A stretch of DNA of 64,000 nt from Microbulbifer aggregans (GCF_020524005.1 NZ_JAIVKK010000005.1:124001-188000); one strand, 5' to 3'; positions 36,620 through 46,204 are shown, counted from the stretch's first letter. The notes: generated from the letters alone by a model not told the origin. Numbers and translations: made by a program.

Positions 36620-37531
36620 TCAGTGATGGGTTCCGGTGTGATTGCCGTAATGGCTTACCAGCATGCCCCCAAGCATCAGGCCACAACCCACCAGCTCTCT
36701 GACTGTCAGCAACTCATTCAGGAACAACCACCCTGCCGCCAGTGCGAACACTGCTTCCAGGCTCATGATGACCGTGGCATGTGAAGGCGCCGCATGGCGC
36801 TGGGCCAACAACTGGAACGTAAATGCGATGGCCGTTGAAAAGATCATCATGTAGGCAATGGGCCAGGCAGAATCGATCGCAGATTGAAGCGTGGGCGTCT
36901 CCACGATCAGCGAGCCAAACCCGGACAGCAGGCCACACACCAGAAACTGTATGGCGGCCAGGCGCAGGGCATCGTAACGGTGTACAAAATAATCCGCTGA
37001 CAGAACCTGAATCGCGAATACAAACGCACTAGCAAATACCATCAGGTCGCCGATCAGTTGAGCTTCCTGGCTGAAATCCGCCAGCCAGTACAGTCCCAAC
37101 AGGGCCAGCGCAATCCCCGCCCAGGTCCAGCGATTGGTCTTGTGCCCGAGGGACAGGCCGATTACAGGCACCAGCAGCAGATAAAACCCGGTGATAAACC
37201 CAGCGCGTCCGGCCGTGGTGTACAGCAATGCGGCCTGCTGTAACGCAGCGCCGAGAAACAGCCAGAACCCCAGAATGGCTCCACCGGGCAGGCATTTGCG
37301 CCAGCGGTGGTGCACGGTCGCATCACCCTCTTCACCCGGTTGCAGGTCACGACGGGAGGAAAGCCAGTACACAACGGGAATCAACAGCAACCCGCCGAGA
37401 AAAAAACGCCAGGCATTGAATGCCAGCGGCTCGATATGCGCCATCGCAATTTTCTGCGGCACAAATGCCAGGCCCCAGAAAAGCGCAGCCAATACCAATA
37501 AAAATTCCGCCTGTACCTGCTTGCGGTTCAT
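36620..37531 (-). CDS. EamA/DMT-family permease
   Basis: A 303-residue ten-helix transporter of the drug/metabolite transporter superfamily with two EamA repeats. The first starts LLVLAALFWGLAFVPQKIAM, the second includes SADYFVHRYDALRLAAIQFLVCG and MSLEAVFALAAGWLFLNELLTVRELVGCGLMLGGM. Likely an exporter of a small metabolite; the substrate is unknown. It sits 21 bases downstream of recJ. Confidence 0.9.
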   Translation of the reverse strand: MNRKQVQAEFLLVLAALFWGLAFVPQKIAMAHIEPLAFNAWRFFLGGLLLIPVVYWLSSRRDLQPGEEGDATVHHRWRKCLPGGAILGFWLFLGAALQQAALLYTTAGRAGFITGFYLLLVPVIGLSLGHKTNRWTWAGIALALLGLYWLADFSQEAQLIGDLMVFASAFVFAIQVLSADYFVHRYDALRLAAIQFLVCGLLSGFGSLIVETPTLQSAIDSAWPIAYMMIFSTAIAFTFQLLAQRHAAPSHATVIMSLEAVFALAAGWLFLNELLTVRELVGCGLMLGGMLVSHYGNHTGTHH

Positions 37532-37552
37532 TCGGTGTTACCTCAAATAAAA

Positions 37553-39286
37553 TTAGCGAACAGCCTCGAGGTGGCTGACCATCAGCTGCAGGGACTGCCT
37601 GCCGCGAAACTCGTTGATATCCAGTTTGAATGCCAGTCGTACGCGATCGACCTGCGCCGGCCAAACATCTGTATCGATGTTAAACGCGATGGCGTCAACT
37701 GCACGCTGGGGCTCCGCTGCAGGCGCCACCACCATCTTCAGGTGTTTTTCACCTACGATACGCTGCTGTAACAGCAAAAATTCACCATCGAACTGGGGTT
37801 CCGGGAAAGCCTGTCCCCACGGCGCACAGTCGCGTAACAACGCCGCGGTTTGCATGGAGAATTCCGCAGGGGCCAGCTCGCCGTCGGAATCAATCACAGC
37901 CTGTAACTGCGATTCACTCAAGCGATTGCGAACTGCAGTTTCAAATGCACGGGTGAAGGCTTCCAGGTTTTCTGCGGGCAGACTGAGGCCCGCAGCCATG
38001 GCGTGACCACCGTATTTACTGATCAGATCCGGATGTGTTGCCGCCACATCACTGAGGGCATCCCGAATATGCAGCCCGGGAATCGAGCGCGCTGAACCCT
38101 TGATCAAATTATTGTCGCCATCGGCAAAGGCGATTACCGGGCGGTGAAATTTTTCTTTGATACGGCTGGCCAGAATACCCACAACACCCTGATGCCAGGC
38201 CCCGTCGTACAGGCACAAACTCCACGGCAGCTCGCCACTGCCGAGCTGCAGCTTATCCAGCGCGGCCATTGCTTCCCGCTGCATCCCGGCCTCGATGGCC
38301 TTGCGATCACGGTTGAGGCCGTCCAGCTCGGAAGCCAGCTCCCGGGCTTCCTCGGTATCCTCTGTCAGCAGGCAGCGAATACCGGTACCAATATCATCCA
38401 GGCGACCAGCCGCATTGATCCGCGGACCGAGAATAAATCCGATATCGGTGGTGGAAAGGCGTGCGCGATCGCGCCCGGCCACCTCCATCAGCGCGTCGAT
38501 CCCCGGCCGGCAGCGCCCGGCACGAATCCGCGCAATCCCCTGATACACCAGCACGCGGTTGTTGTGATCCAGGGGAACCAGATCCGCGACCGTACCCAGC
38601 GCTACCAGATCCAGGTACTCAGCCATATTGGGGGCACGGATACCGGACTCCTCGAACCAGCCCTGCTGCTGTAAGGCTGTACGCAGGCGGCTGAGCAGGT
38701 AAAAAATCACTCCCACACCAGCAAGATTCTTGCTGGGGAACGCACAACCTGGCTGGTTGGGGTTAACAATGGCATCCGCCTCAGGCAGCTCGCTGCCCGG
38801 CAAATGGTGATCGGTGACAATGACTTTCAGCCCGGCGGCTTTTGCCGCAGCAACACCATCGATACTGCTGATGCCATTATCAACCGTAATCAGAAGATCC
38901 GGCTCATATTCGCGTGCGACCTCGACAATTTCAGGTGTGAGCCCATAGCCAAATTCGAAACGGTTGGGCACCAGAAAATCCACCGGTCCCGCACCCAGCG
39001 CGCCTAGCGCCAGTACCGCCAGGGTACTGCTGGTTGCACCGTCGGCATCGAAGTCACCAACAATCAGAATTTTTTGCTGTTTCTGTACCGCTTCAACCAA
39101 TAGCGCTACGGCGGCTTCGACACCCCGCATAGCCGCCGGGTTGTGCAGCCGGGCCAACTGGTGGTCCAGTGCTTCCTCACTGGTTACCCCTCGCCCCAGC
39201 AGAACACGCTGCAGAATTATCGGTGTGGAGGAAGAAAAACGGCCAGTGGACAAATCCACTGGCCGTCGTCGAATGATCGCGCTCAT
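37553..39286 (-). CDS. recJ: Single-stranded-DNA-specific exonuclease RecJ
   Basis: 5'-3' exonuclease on single-stranded DNA in recombination and mismatch repair. The 577-residue protein has the DHH-family motifs VGDFDADGATSS, TVDNGISS, VTDHHLPG and NPNQPGC. It also has the DHHA1 glycine motif SKYGGHAMAAG and a C-terminal OB fold. The ATG is 39284-39286. The N-terminus IIRRRPVDLSTG lines up with other RecJ proteins, so codons 6-19 are real coding sequence even though they contain a terminator-like hairpin. It follows thrC by 85 bases. Confidence 0.96.
   Translation of the reverse strand: MSAIIRRRPVDLSTGRFSSSTPIILQRVLLGRGVTSEEALDHQLARLHNPAAMRGVEAAVALLVEAVQKQQKILIVGDFDADGATSSTLAVLALGALGAGPVDFLVPNRFEFGYGLTPEIVEVAREYEPDLLITVDNGISSIDGVAAAKAAGLKVIVTDHHLPGSELPEADAIVNPNQPGCAFPSKNLAGVGVIFYLLSRLRTALQQQGWFEESGIRAPNMAEYLDLVALGTVADLVPLDHNNRVLVYQGIARIRAGRCRPGIDALMEVAGRDRARLSTTDIGFILGPRINAAGRLDDIGTGIRCLLTEDTEEARELASELDGLNRDRKAIEAGMQREAMAALDKLQLGSGELPWSLCLYDGAWHQGVVGILASRIKEKFHRPVIAFADGDNNLIKGSARSIPGLHIRDALSDVAATHPDLISKYGGHAMAAGLSLPAENLEAFTRAFETAVRNRLSESQLQAVIDSDGELAPAEFSMQTAALLRDCAPWGQAFPEPQFDGEFLLLQQRIVGEKHLKMVVAPAAEPQRAVDAIAFNIDTDVWPAQVDRVRLAFKLDINEFRGRQSLQLMVSHLEAVR
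39230..39266 (-). terminator. Intrinsic-terminator-like hairpin inside the start of recJ
   Basis: On the minus strand 12-base arms ACGGCCAGTGGA and TCCACTGGCCGT enclose TTTG, and TTTTC follows at once (GTTTTTCTTCC). It encodes recJ residues about 7-19. Arms are perfect and the T-tract is in the right place. Confidence 0.75.
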
Positions 39287-39371
39287 CAAATCCGGTCGCT
39301 CTGGTTAGTTCCAGTCAAGCCGGCATTCCCACCGGCAAAACGCCATTCTAACCCAGCCCCACCGGCGGGAC

Positions 39372-40763
39372 TCAACCCAGAGAGTGCGAGATAAAATCGT
39401 GTACTGCAGAGAGGTCGTTTTCCAGAACTTGCAACCGTTCTTCGCGCTCCATCAGGTCCTGCATGTGATGGGGCAGAGGTACACGGGTGCCCGGCAGGGC
39501 CTTGTCCACCGCGTCGCTGAACTTGGCCGGATGCGCGGTAGCCAGACAGACCATGGGCTCTGCTGCGGATTTGCGGGCGCGCCGCGCCGCTTCTACGCCA
39601 ATCGCGGTATGCGGATCGAGCAGGTATTCGGTGGACTCGAATACCTCGCGAATCACATCCACGGTACGCGCATCATCCACGCGCTCCGAGGAGAAGAGCC
39701 CGCGGGCCTTATCCAGAGCCGCTGCAGAAAGCTCAAGGGGTGCACTGCGATCAGACAGCAGTTCGGCAATTGCGCCACCATCACGGCCGTACAGGTCAAA
39801 CAGCAACCGCTCAAAATTACTGGACACCATAATGTCCATACTCGGTGACAGACTGTGTACCAGCGGTTTCGGTGAGTGATCGTTAGCACTGATACAGCGG
39901 TGCAGAATATCGTTCGCATTGGTCGCGATCACCAGCTGATTGATCGGCAGCCCCATCCCCCTGGCCAGGTAGCCGGCAAAGATATCGCCAAAATTACCGG
40001 TCGGGACGGAGAAATTTACCGGGCGATGCGGGCCGCCAAGGCTCAGCGCCGCATAAAAGTAATATACGATCTGGGCCATGATGCGCGCCCAGTTAATGGA
40101 GTTCACCGCCACCAGACGACGACCATCGGGCAGGAATGATTGATCGGCAAAACTGGCCTTGACCATGTTTTGACAGTCGTCGAAATTCCCCTCCAGTGCG
40201 ATGTTGTACACATTGTCCGATTGCACTGTGGTCATCTGCTTGCGCTGCACTTCTGACACCCGGTTGTGCGGGTGCAGAATGAAGATGTCGATATTCTCGC
40301 AGTGGCGGCAACCTTCGATGGCAGCAGATCCGGTATCTCCGGAAGTCGCCCCCAGAACCACCACCTTCTCACCGCGCTTCTTCAACAGCAGATCGAACAG
40401 CTGGCCGAGGAACTGCAGGGCAAAGTCTTTAAACGCAAGGGTTGGCCCCTGGAACAGCTCCAGGATCCACTCATTGTGAGCCGTCTGCACCAGCGGCGCG
40501 ATGGCGTCGTGACGGAAATTGGCATACGCGCGGTCGATAATGCCGCGCATCTCATCTTCCGAGAGGTCCTCGGAGACAAATGGCCACATGATACGAAACG
40601 CGAGCTCCTGGTAATTGAGGCCGGCCATGTCCGCGATTTCCTCGCGGCTGAATTGCGGCAGTTTTTCCGGGACATACAGACCGCCATCACTGGCGAGACC
40701 GGTCAGAACGGTATCTGCAAAACTGAGAGACGGCGCACGGCCGCGGGTGCTGATAAATTTCAC
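39372..40763 (-). CDS. thrC: Threonine synthase
   Basis: PLP enzyme turning O-phosphohomoserine into threonine. The 463-residue protein has MKFISTRG at the start, the PLP lysine in LFQGPTLAFKDFALQFLG, the ATSGDTGSAA phosphate loop and the NSINWARIMAQIVYYF motif of the long (type II) thrC class. It starts with GTG (40761-40763), 73 bases after hom; the hom-thrC pair without thrB is the Pseudomonas arrangement. Confidence 0.96.
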   Translation of the reverse strand: MKFISTRGRAPSLSFADTVLTGLASDGGLYVPEKLPQFSREEIADMAGLNYQELAFRIMWPFVSEDLSEDEMRGIIDRAYANFRHDAIAPLVQTAHNEWILELFQGPTLAFKDFALQFLGQLFDLLLKKRGEKVVVLGATSGDTGSAAIEGCRHCENIDIFILHPHNRVSEVQRKQMTTVQSDNVYNIALEGNFDDCQNMVKASFADQSFLPDGRRLVAVNSINWARIMAQIVYYFYAALSLGGPHRPVNFSVPTGNFGDIFAGYLARGMGLPINQLVIATNANDILHRCISANDHSPKPLVHSLSPSMDIMVSSNFERLLFDLYGRDGGAIAELLSDRSAPLELSAAALDKARGLFSSERVDDARTVDVIREVFESTEYLLDPHTAIGVEAARRARKSAAEPMVCLATAHPAKFSDAVDKALPGTRVPLPHHMQDLMEREERLQVLENDLSAVHDFISHSLG

Positions 40764-40836
40764 GACAAATCAGGTTCTGGTTCAGTGAAAATGGATAACC
40801 GGGGCCAGAGCCCCGGTCAGGAGAGTTGCGTCAGGG

Positions 40837-42210
40837 TCAGCCCAGGGGTTCAACGCGGATGTGTACTACCGGCCCCTGAATACTGTCGAGTGCCTCAAGC
40901 TGGCTTACCGCTTCCTGTAACTGCGCTTCACGCGCGCGGCTTGTCAGCAAGACCACCGGCACCAGCTCTTCGCCCTCGGCAGGCTCGTGCTGGATCAGCG
41001 CCTCGATACTGATGCCCTGATTGCTGCAAATGGTTGCGACCTTGGACATGACACCAGGCTTGTCAAAGGCGGAAATACGCATGTAATAGCTGGTTTCAGT
41101 CTCACTCATCGGCAATACCTCATCGATATCACCCTGACTGTCCTGTGTGACGCCTGCAAGCGGTACGCGCTGATCAGGGCGTACATGCAGAGCCCTGGCG
41201 ACATCAACGATATCAGCGATCACAGCGGATGCCGTGGCCTCTGAGCCGGCACCTGCGCCGTAATACAGGGTGGGACCCACCGCATCACCGTGCACCAGCA
41301 CCGCGTTCATCACCCCGTTTACATTGGCAATCAGCCTGCGCTGGGGAATCAATGTCGGATGCACACGCAACTCGACACCCTCGCTGGTGCGGCGGGCAAT
41401 CCCCAGATGCTTGATCCGGTAACCCAGTTCGTCAGCGTAACGAATGTCCTCCTGGGACACCCCGCTAATCCCCTCTGTATACACCTTGTCAAAGGCCAGC
41501 GGCATACCAAAAGCCAGCGATGCCATGATCACCAGCTTATGGGCCGCGTCTATACCTTCCACATCAAATGTGGGGTCGGCCTCTGCATAGCCGAGTGCCT
41601 GGGCCTGCGCCAGAGCTTCATCAAAGCTGCGCCCCTTTTCCCGCATCTCAGTCAGGATGTAGTTACCGGTGCCATTGATAATCCCTGCAAGCCACTGGAT
41701 ACGGTTACCCACCAGCCCTTCACGCAATGATTTGATGATCGGAATACCACCAGCCACCGCCGCCTCGTAGGCAATGGTCACGCCCTTCTCCGCTGCTGCG
41801 GCGAACAGCTCATTGCCATGCTCGGCGATGAGCGCCTTGTTCGCTGTCACCACGTGCTTGCCATTGGCAATAGCGGTCAGCACCAGTTCACGGGCAACTG
41901 TAGTACCACCGATCAGCTCCACGAGGATATCAACCTCAGGGTTGGCAGCGACGTCAAAAATTTCCCGGGTGATATTCAAGTGGCTGGTATCGCAGGCAGG
42001 ATTGTCCCGCCGCGCGCCGATCTGAACAATTTCGACTAACCGCCCACAGCGCGCAGCTATCTCCTGACAGTTGCGCATCATGACATTGACGGTACCGCTA
42101 CCTACGGTACCAAGCCCGCAGATACCAATACGCACCGCGGAAGCACTGTCTGCAGAAGTGGATTTAGATGTTTCTTTGGCCTGGATGGCCCCATCGGCAA
42201 ATGCGCTCAC
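40837..42210 (-). CDS. hom: Homoserine dehydrogenase
   Basis: NAD(P)H reduction of aspartate semialdehyde to homoserine. The Rossmann motif is GICGLGTVGSGTV, followed by VELIGGTT, TANKALIA, GTGNYILTEM and the catalytic region YAEADPTFDVEGIDAAHKL, with a C-terminal ACT domain. I place the start at GTG 42208-42210 because GGAGG is 6 bases upstream and the promoter lies at 42282-42311; this gives 457 residues. An upstream open extension of 41 codons would need transcription from beyond that promoter and does not resemble the family. Confidence 0.95.
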   Translation of the reverse strand: MSAFADGAIQAKETSKSTSADSASAVRIGICGLGTVGSGTVNVMMRNCQEIAARCGRLVEIVQIGARRDNPACDTSHLNITREIFDVAANPEVDILVELIGGTTVARELVLTAIANGKHVVTANKALIAEHGNELFAAAAEKGVTIAYEAAVAGGIPIIKSLREGLVGNRIQWLAGIINGTGNYILTEMREKGRSFDEALAQAQALGYAEADPTFDVEGIDAAHKLVIMASLAFGMPLAFDKVYTEGISGVSQEDIRYADELGYRIKHLGIARRTSEGVELRVHPTLIPQRRLIANVNGVMNAVLVHGDAVGPTLYYGAGAGSEATASAVIADIVDVARALHVRPDQRVPLAGVTQDSQGDIDEVLPMSETETSYYMRISAFDKPGVMSKVATICSNQGISIEALIQHEPAEGEELVPVVLLTSRAREAQLQEAVSQLEALDSIQGPVVHIRVEPLG

Positions 42211-42281
42211 AACTTCCCTCCGCGCATGATCATCTTGAATACCGCGCAATAACTGGCGGATAAATCCCAAAAAGGCCGACA

Positions 42282-42311
42282 ACCTTACTGAGATAAGAGG
42301 GAAATTGTCAA
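42282..42311 (-). promoter_or_regulatory. Probable hom-thrC promoter
   Basis: TTGACA (42306-42311), an 18-base spacer and TAAGGT (42282-42287) on the minus strand. It gives a leader of about 65 bases to the chosen GTG start. The -35 abuts a perfect inverted repeat. Confidence 0.6.
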
Positions 42312-42350
42312 TAAAATTGCGCATCCCGGTCAAACCTTGCGCAATTTTAT
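42311..42350. repeat. Perfect 13-bp inverted repeat next to the hom promoter
   Basis: ATAAAATTGCGCA (42311-42323) and TGCGCAATTTTAT (42338-42350) with 14 bases between. It adjoins the -35 box of hom on its upstream side and could be an operator or an upstream activator site. Confidence 0.6.
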
Positions 42351-42428
42351 AAAAAACTCGGCGGGAATACGTGAAGACAGGCGAGATCGAACCCGGGGCG
42401 TGTCAAACGACACACCCCAACGCCTGAA

Positions 42429-43187
42429 TCAGATACCCAGGGCTTTCACCAGAGTATCAGGGGGCAGGTAACCTGGCACCACAGTGCCATCTTCCATCAC
42501 GATCGTGGGAGTACCGCGCACATCAATTGATTCGTTACCCAGCTTGTACTGGGCCGCGACCGGATTGTTCTTACATACATCAAGCGGCACGTTTTCACGA
42601 TTTTTCAGCTTGGTCAACGTGGCATTAGGGTCGTCAGCACACCAGGCGGTAGCAATTTTCCGATACCCCTGAGAGTTTAAGCCCGCGCGAGGGAATGCCA
42701 GGTAGCGCACTTCGATACCGCGGCGGTTCAACTCCGGAACATCGTCGTGAAGCTTGCGGCAGTAGCCGCAGTCAACATCGGTAAAAACGTAGATATGCGC
42801 CTTGGGCTTGCCCTTGGGCGAAAACACGATCATGTCATCAATACTCTGACTTTCCATGATCGAAGCTCTCTGGCGAGTGCGTCGCTGCTCAGACAGGTTG
42901 ACGACCTGCTTGGGCGAGACCTCGAACAGGTCACCCGCAATGAAGTGGCCGCCATCTTTAGACACGAATAGGATGTTGCCGCCGTCCACTTCGACTTCGT
43001 ACAACCCCTCCACCGGACTTTCGCGTACTTCACCAATAGTCGCGCGCGGGTTGCCGGCCGTAAGCTTGGCTTTGATCTGCTTGGCAACATTGGTATCCAC
43101 ATCTGCGTGGGCAACCTGCCCCGCCAGTGCTGCAATTGCGCCAGCTAGCGCCAGCAGGCGAGCCGACCGCAAGGAAAATAAGGTCAT
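42429..43187 (-). CDS. dsbC: Thiol:disulfide interchange protein DsbC
   Basis: Periplasmic disulfide isomerase. The 252-residue protein has a signal peptide (cleavage after AHA, about residue 28) and the DsbC dimerisation domain. The thioredoxin domain carries the CGYC active site (C140, C143), a second structural cysteine pair (TAWC and LDVC) and the cis-proline motif GTPTIV. Lies between xerD and hom on the same strand, the normal order. A hairpin GGGGTGTGTC/GACACGCCCC at 42395-42419 is just past its stop but has no T-tract. Confidence 0.95.
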   Translation of the reverse strand: MTLFSLRSARLLALAGAIAALAGQVAHADVDTNVAKQIKAKLTAGNPRATIGEVRESPVEGLYEVEVDGGNILFVSKDGGHFIAGDLFEVSPKQVVNLSEQRRTRQRASIMESQSIDDMIVFSPKGKPKAHIYVFTDVDCGYCRKLHDDVPELNRRGIEVRYLAFPRAGLNSQGYRKIATAWCADDPNATLTKLKNRENVPLDVCKNNPVAAQYKLGNESIDVRGTPTIVMEDGTVVPGYLPPDTLVKALGI

Positions 43188-43418
43188 TACGTATGTACTC
43201 CGGTCATATTCGTCGTTTCGACTCCGACAGCGAGCGCCGGTTCCAGCCAGTATGGCAGCAATTTACGACGATGTTTTTGTACGGCGGTTTTTACTACATT
43301 CCGCAACTCAGTTCCAATCGGATCATTTTGCCCCAGCTCACCGCGCCGCGCCGGGATACGCTACACACTCTGAACACTGGAGCGCGATCGCCCCAGCAGC
43401 GCCCTGCCCCCCTCACGG

Positions 43419-44321
43419 CTAGCCCCGGGGGTGGTGCTCCCCGTGCAAGGCCTGAAGGCGCGCACGCGCCACATGGGTGTAAATCTGCGTTGTGGAGAGG
43501 TCTGTATGCCCCAGTAACAGCTGCACGACCCTCAGGTCCGCCCCATGATTCAATAAGTGCGTGGCAAACGCATGTCGCAATGTGTGTGGCGAAAGGGGTT
43601 TACCAATGCCGGCAACCGTCGCCCAATGTTTGATGCGGTACCAGAATGTTTGCCGCGTCATAGGCTCGCCGCCGCGACCGGGAAAACAGGCATCACTCTC
43701 CCCGGGAGGGAGTAGCTGCGGGCGAGCCTCACTAAAATAGCGCTGCAACCATTCTTCCGCCGCTTGCCCCATGGGCACCAGCCGCTCTTTGCGCCCCTTA
43801 CCAAAAACACGCACAACGCCCTGCCGCAGGCTCACCTGCGACACCCTTAACCCAACCAACTCGGACACCCTGAGCCCACAGGCATAGAGCAGTTCAAGCA
43901 TGGCGCGATCACGGAGCCCGATGGGCGTTTCTATTTCCGGCGCCGCCAGAAGAAGCTCAACATCCTGCTCGGAAAGTGATTTCGGCAGGGGTTTTGGCAA
44001 CCTGGGGTTGTCTACCAGCGCCACCGGGTCCTGCTCAATCAGGCGCTGCCGCAAGCAAAACCGGTAAAAACTGCGGAATGCGGCCAGCGCCCTCGCACTG
44101 GAGCGCGCAGACTGGCCGCCGGCTTGCTTTCTGCCGAGATACCCGAGCACATCTTCACGCCCCACACCCAACAGGTCTCCCCCCTGCTCGTCACAATAAT
44201 TCGCAAAGGCTTTGACGTCGCGCCCATAAGCCGCGCGGGTATGCTCGCTTGCACCACGTTCCGCCCAGAGCATATCCAGCCATGACGTAATCAGGTGCAG
44301 ATGTTGATCCATTTGTTTCAT
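43419..44321 (-). CDS. xerD: Tyrosine recombinase XerD
   Basis: Resolves chromosome dimers at dif together with XerC. The 300-residue protein has the N-terminal SAM-like domain and the full catalytic set R151 (CGLRVSEL), K175 (GKGRKER), H246 and R249 (PHTLRHAFATHLL), H272 (LLGHTDLSTTQ) and Y281 (IYTHV). XerD rather than XerC is supported by the dsbC neighbour. The 231 bases between it and dsbC hold no gene or clear signal that I can see. Confidence 0.95.
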   Translation of the reverse strand: MKQMDQHLHLITSWLDMLWAERGASEHTRAAYGRDVKAFANYCDEQGGDLLGVGREDVLGYLGRKQAGGQSARSSARALAAFRSFYRFCLRQRLIEQDPVALVDNPRLPKPLPKSLSEQDVELLLAAPEIETPIGLRDRAMLELLYACGLRVSELVGLRVSQVSLRQGVVRVFGKGRKERLVPMGQAAEEWLQRYFSEARPQLLPPGESDACFPGRGGEPMTRQTFWYRIKHWATVAGIGKPLSPHTLRHAFATHLLNHGADLRVVQLLLGHTDLSTTQIYTHVARARLQALHGEHHPRG

Positions 44322-44381
44322 ACAGGCATTAAATCACACTGAAAGGGAGCAAAAGCGCGCATACCCATGTATTTCGGGCAT

Positions 44382-44412
44382 AAAAAAACCGGAGCCAGGC
44401 TCCGGTTTTTTC
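44382..44412 (-). terminator. Intrinsic terminator of the rpsP-rimM-trmD-rplS operon
   Basis: AACCGGAG and CTCCGGTT enclose CCAGG, with runs of A on the left and T on the right, so on the minus strand the stem is followed by TTTTTTTA. It separates rplS from xerD. The symmetry would allow it to work on both strands. Confidence 0.92.
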
Positions 44413-44425
44413 CACAAAGAAAAAC

Positions 44426-44776
44426 TTAGTTCAGTTTTTCTTTGATTCGAGCTGCTTTACCAGTCAGGTTGCGCAGGTAGTACAGCTTCGCCTGGCGCAC
44501 GTCACCGCGACGCTTGACGCTGATGCTGTCAACCAGCGGGCTGTGAGTCTGGAAGGTACGCTCAACGCCAACACCGTGAGAAATCTTGCGCACGGTGAAA
44601 GAAGAGTTCAAGCCGCGATTACGCTTCGCGATAACAACACCTTCAAACGCCTGCAGACGCTCGCGGTTACCTTCTTTTACCTTCACCTGAACAATGATGG
44701 TGTCACCCGGAGCAAATTCCGGCAGTTCGGCTTTCAGCTGCTCTTGTTCCAGCTGCTGGATGATTTTGTTGGTCAT
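44426..44776 (-). CDS. rplS: 50S ribosomal protein L19
   Basis: Ribosomal protein at the 30S-50S interface. The 116 residues contain [55 protein letters not shown] and end in [10 protein letters not shown], diagnostic for L19. Last gene of rpsP-rimM-trmD-rplS, with a strong terminator after it. GGAG precedes the ATG. Confidence 0.98.
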   Translation of the reverse strand: MTNKIIQQLEQEQLKAELPEFAPGDTIIVQVKVKEGNRERLQAFEGVVIAKRNRGLNSSFTVRKISHGVGVERTFQTHSPLVDSISVKRRGDVRQAKLYYLRNLTGKAARIKEKLN

Positions 44777-44860
44777 TTGGAGTTCTCCAAAAGGATTTTA
44801 TGTAGCCTCACGGCTAGATCACCGGATTACTCTCGCCTCACGGCGAACCCGACATTAATT

Positions 44861-45622
44861 CTACTCCCCGGAGTTCTGCTCGTGCAGGAACTCGTCCAGC
44901 AGCCGAGACTGCTCCGGGGTTAGCGCCAGCTTGTCTAACAAGTCAGGTCGGCGCTGCTGTGTACGCCCCAGGGCCTGCTTGAGGCGCCATAGGCGAATCT
45001 TTTCGTGGTTACCGGAAAGCAACACCTCCGGAACCGCCCTGCCCTGATAATTTTCCGGGCGGGTATAGTGTGGGCAGTCTAACAGCCCCTGGGCAAAGGA
45101 ATCCTCCACCGCAGACTGATTGTGACCAAGCGCCCCGGGTATCAGGCGGGTAACTGTATCCACCAAAACCATGGCGGCGAGCTCACCACCACTCAGGACG
45201 TAGTCACCAATAGACCACTCTTCATCAATCAGGGTTTCGACGATACGCTCGTCGATGCCTTCATAGCGCCCGGCCAACAACACCAGGTTGCCGCTGTCAG
45301 CCAACTGCTCCACGCCACCCTGATCCAGCTGCCGCCCTTGCGGGGACAGGTAAATCGTACGCGCACTTCCGGCCTCTTCCGCCCAGTTACGGGCATCAGT
45401 CAACGCCTGGGACAGAGGCTCAGCCAGCATTACCATCCCCGGTCCACCCCCGTAAGGGCGATCGTCGACAGTGCGATGGCGGTCACTGGTGTAATCACGC
45501 GGATTCCAACAGCGAACCTCGAGCAAACCGTCCTTCACTGCCCGACCACTGATACCGTAGTCAGTCAGAGCGGTAAACATCTCCGGAAAGATACTTACCA
45601 GCGCAATGCGCTTGACAGCCAT
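44861..45622 (-). CDS. trmD: tRNA (guanine37-N1)-methyltransferase TrmD
   Basis: Methylates G37 of tRNAs to prevent frameshifting. The 253-residue protein has the SPOUT trefoil-knot motifs: [32 protein letters not shown] and the dimer motif [16 protein letters not shown]. Its ATG overlaps the rimM stop by one base. Confidence 0.97.
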   Translation of the reverse strand: MAVKRIALVSIFPEMFTALTDYGISGRAVKDGLLEVRCWNPRDYTSDRHRTVDDRPYGGGPGMVMLAEPLSQALTDARNWAEEAGSARTIYLSPQGRQLDQGGVEQLADSGNLVLLAGRYEGIDERIVETLIDEEWSIGDYVLSGGELAAMVLVDTVTRLIPGALGHNQSAVEDSFAQGLLDCPHYTRPENYQGRAVPEVLLSGNHEKIRLWRLKQALGRTQQRRPDLLDKLALTPEQSRLLDEFLHEQNSGE

Positions 45623-46170
45623 CAGAATTCAGGGTCCCAATCGACGTGAATAACACCAGCGACCAGATCCACTGCGGTAATGAATTCACCGGGCAGATAA
45701 GGAATGAGACGCTCGCGCCCATCCACTCCACCGCGCACAACCAGGACATCATTCGCCCCAGTTTCCATTATCCGCTGCACCTGCCCAAACTGGTATTCAC
45801 TGCCGTCAAACTGGCTTACCACCTGCAAACCCTGCAACTGATGCCAGTAGTACTCGCCTTCTTCCAGCTGCGGCAATTCGCTACCGGAAACGGCGATATC
45901 CCGCTGGCAGTATTGCGCAGCGAGGTCACGGTCATCGACACCCTTGATGTGAACAACCAGCCCTTTACCGTGCTGTTTACCCGCATCAATTTCGATGGGT
46001 TGCCACTGTGCGCCACCGTGGGCACCGGGCACCTGCAGCTGCCACTGGGAGAACCGCAGGATATTTTCCATGGGCTCGGTATAGGAATGCACCTTTACCC
46101 AACCCCGGACTCCGTATACGGAAGTGATACGTCCAACGGTGACCAGCTCATTCGCTGTACTTTCAGCCAC
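45622..46170 (-). CDS. rimM: 16S rRNA processing protein RimM
   Basis: Assists 30S head assembly by binding S19. The 182-residue protein has [22 protein letters not shown] (RimM N-domain), [12 protein letters not shown] (PRC-barrel domain) and the end [15 protein letters not shown]... IHVDWDPEF. The GTG start (46168-46170) has an ideal AGGAGG 7 bases upstream. Confidence 0.96.
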   Translation of the reverse strand: MAESTANELVTVGRITSVYGVRGWVKVHSYTEPMENILRFSQWQLQVPGAHGGAQWQPIEIDAGKQHGKGLVVHIKGVDDRDLAAQYCQRDIAVSGSELPQLEEGEYYWHQLQGLQVVSQFDGSEYQFGQVQRIMETGANDVLVVRGGVDGRERLIPYLPGEFITAVDLVAGVIHVDWDPEF

Positions 46171-46204
46171 AGACGTACCTCCTGCCAGAATCCGACGGTG
46201 CGGA

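Noticed and set aside
42211..42333. N-terminal extension of homoserine dehydrogenase by 41 residues.
   Set aside because: The strong GGAGG site before GTG 42208-42210 and the promoter at 42282-42311 both point to the shorter protein.
42377..42400. A GGTTCGATCTC stretch on the minus strand that looks like a tRNA T-arm.
   Set aside because: The flanking five bases do not pair, and no acceptor or anticodon stem can be built around it. Coincidence.
42395..42419. Stem GGGGTGTGTC/GACACGCCCC after dsbC as an intrinsic terminator.
   Set aside because: No T-tract follows on the minus strand; kept only as a note in the dsbC entry.
43188..43418. Possible small gene or RNA in the dsbC-xerD gap.
   Set aside because: No open frame with a ribosome-binding site, no stable terminator and no recognisable RNA motif.
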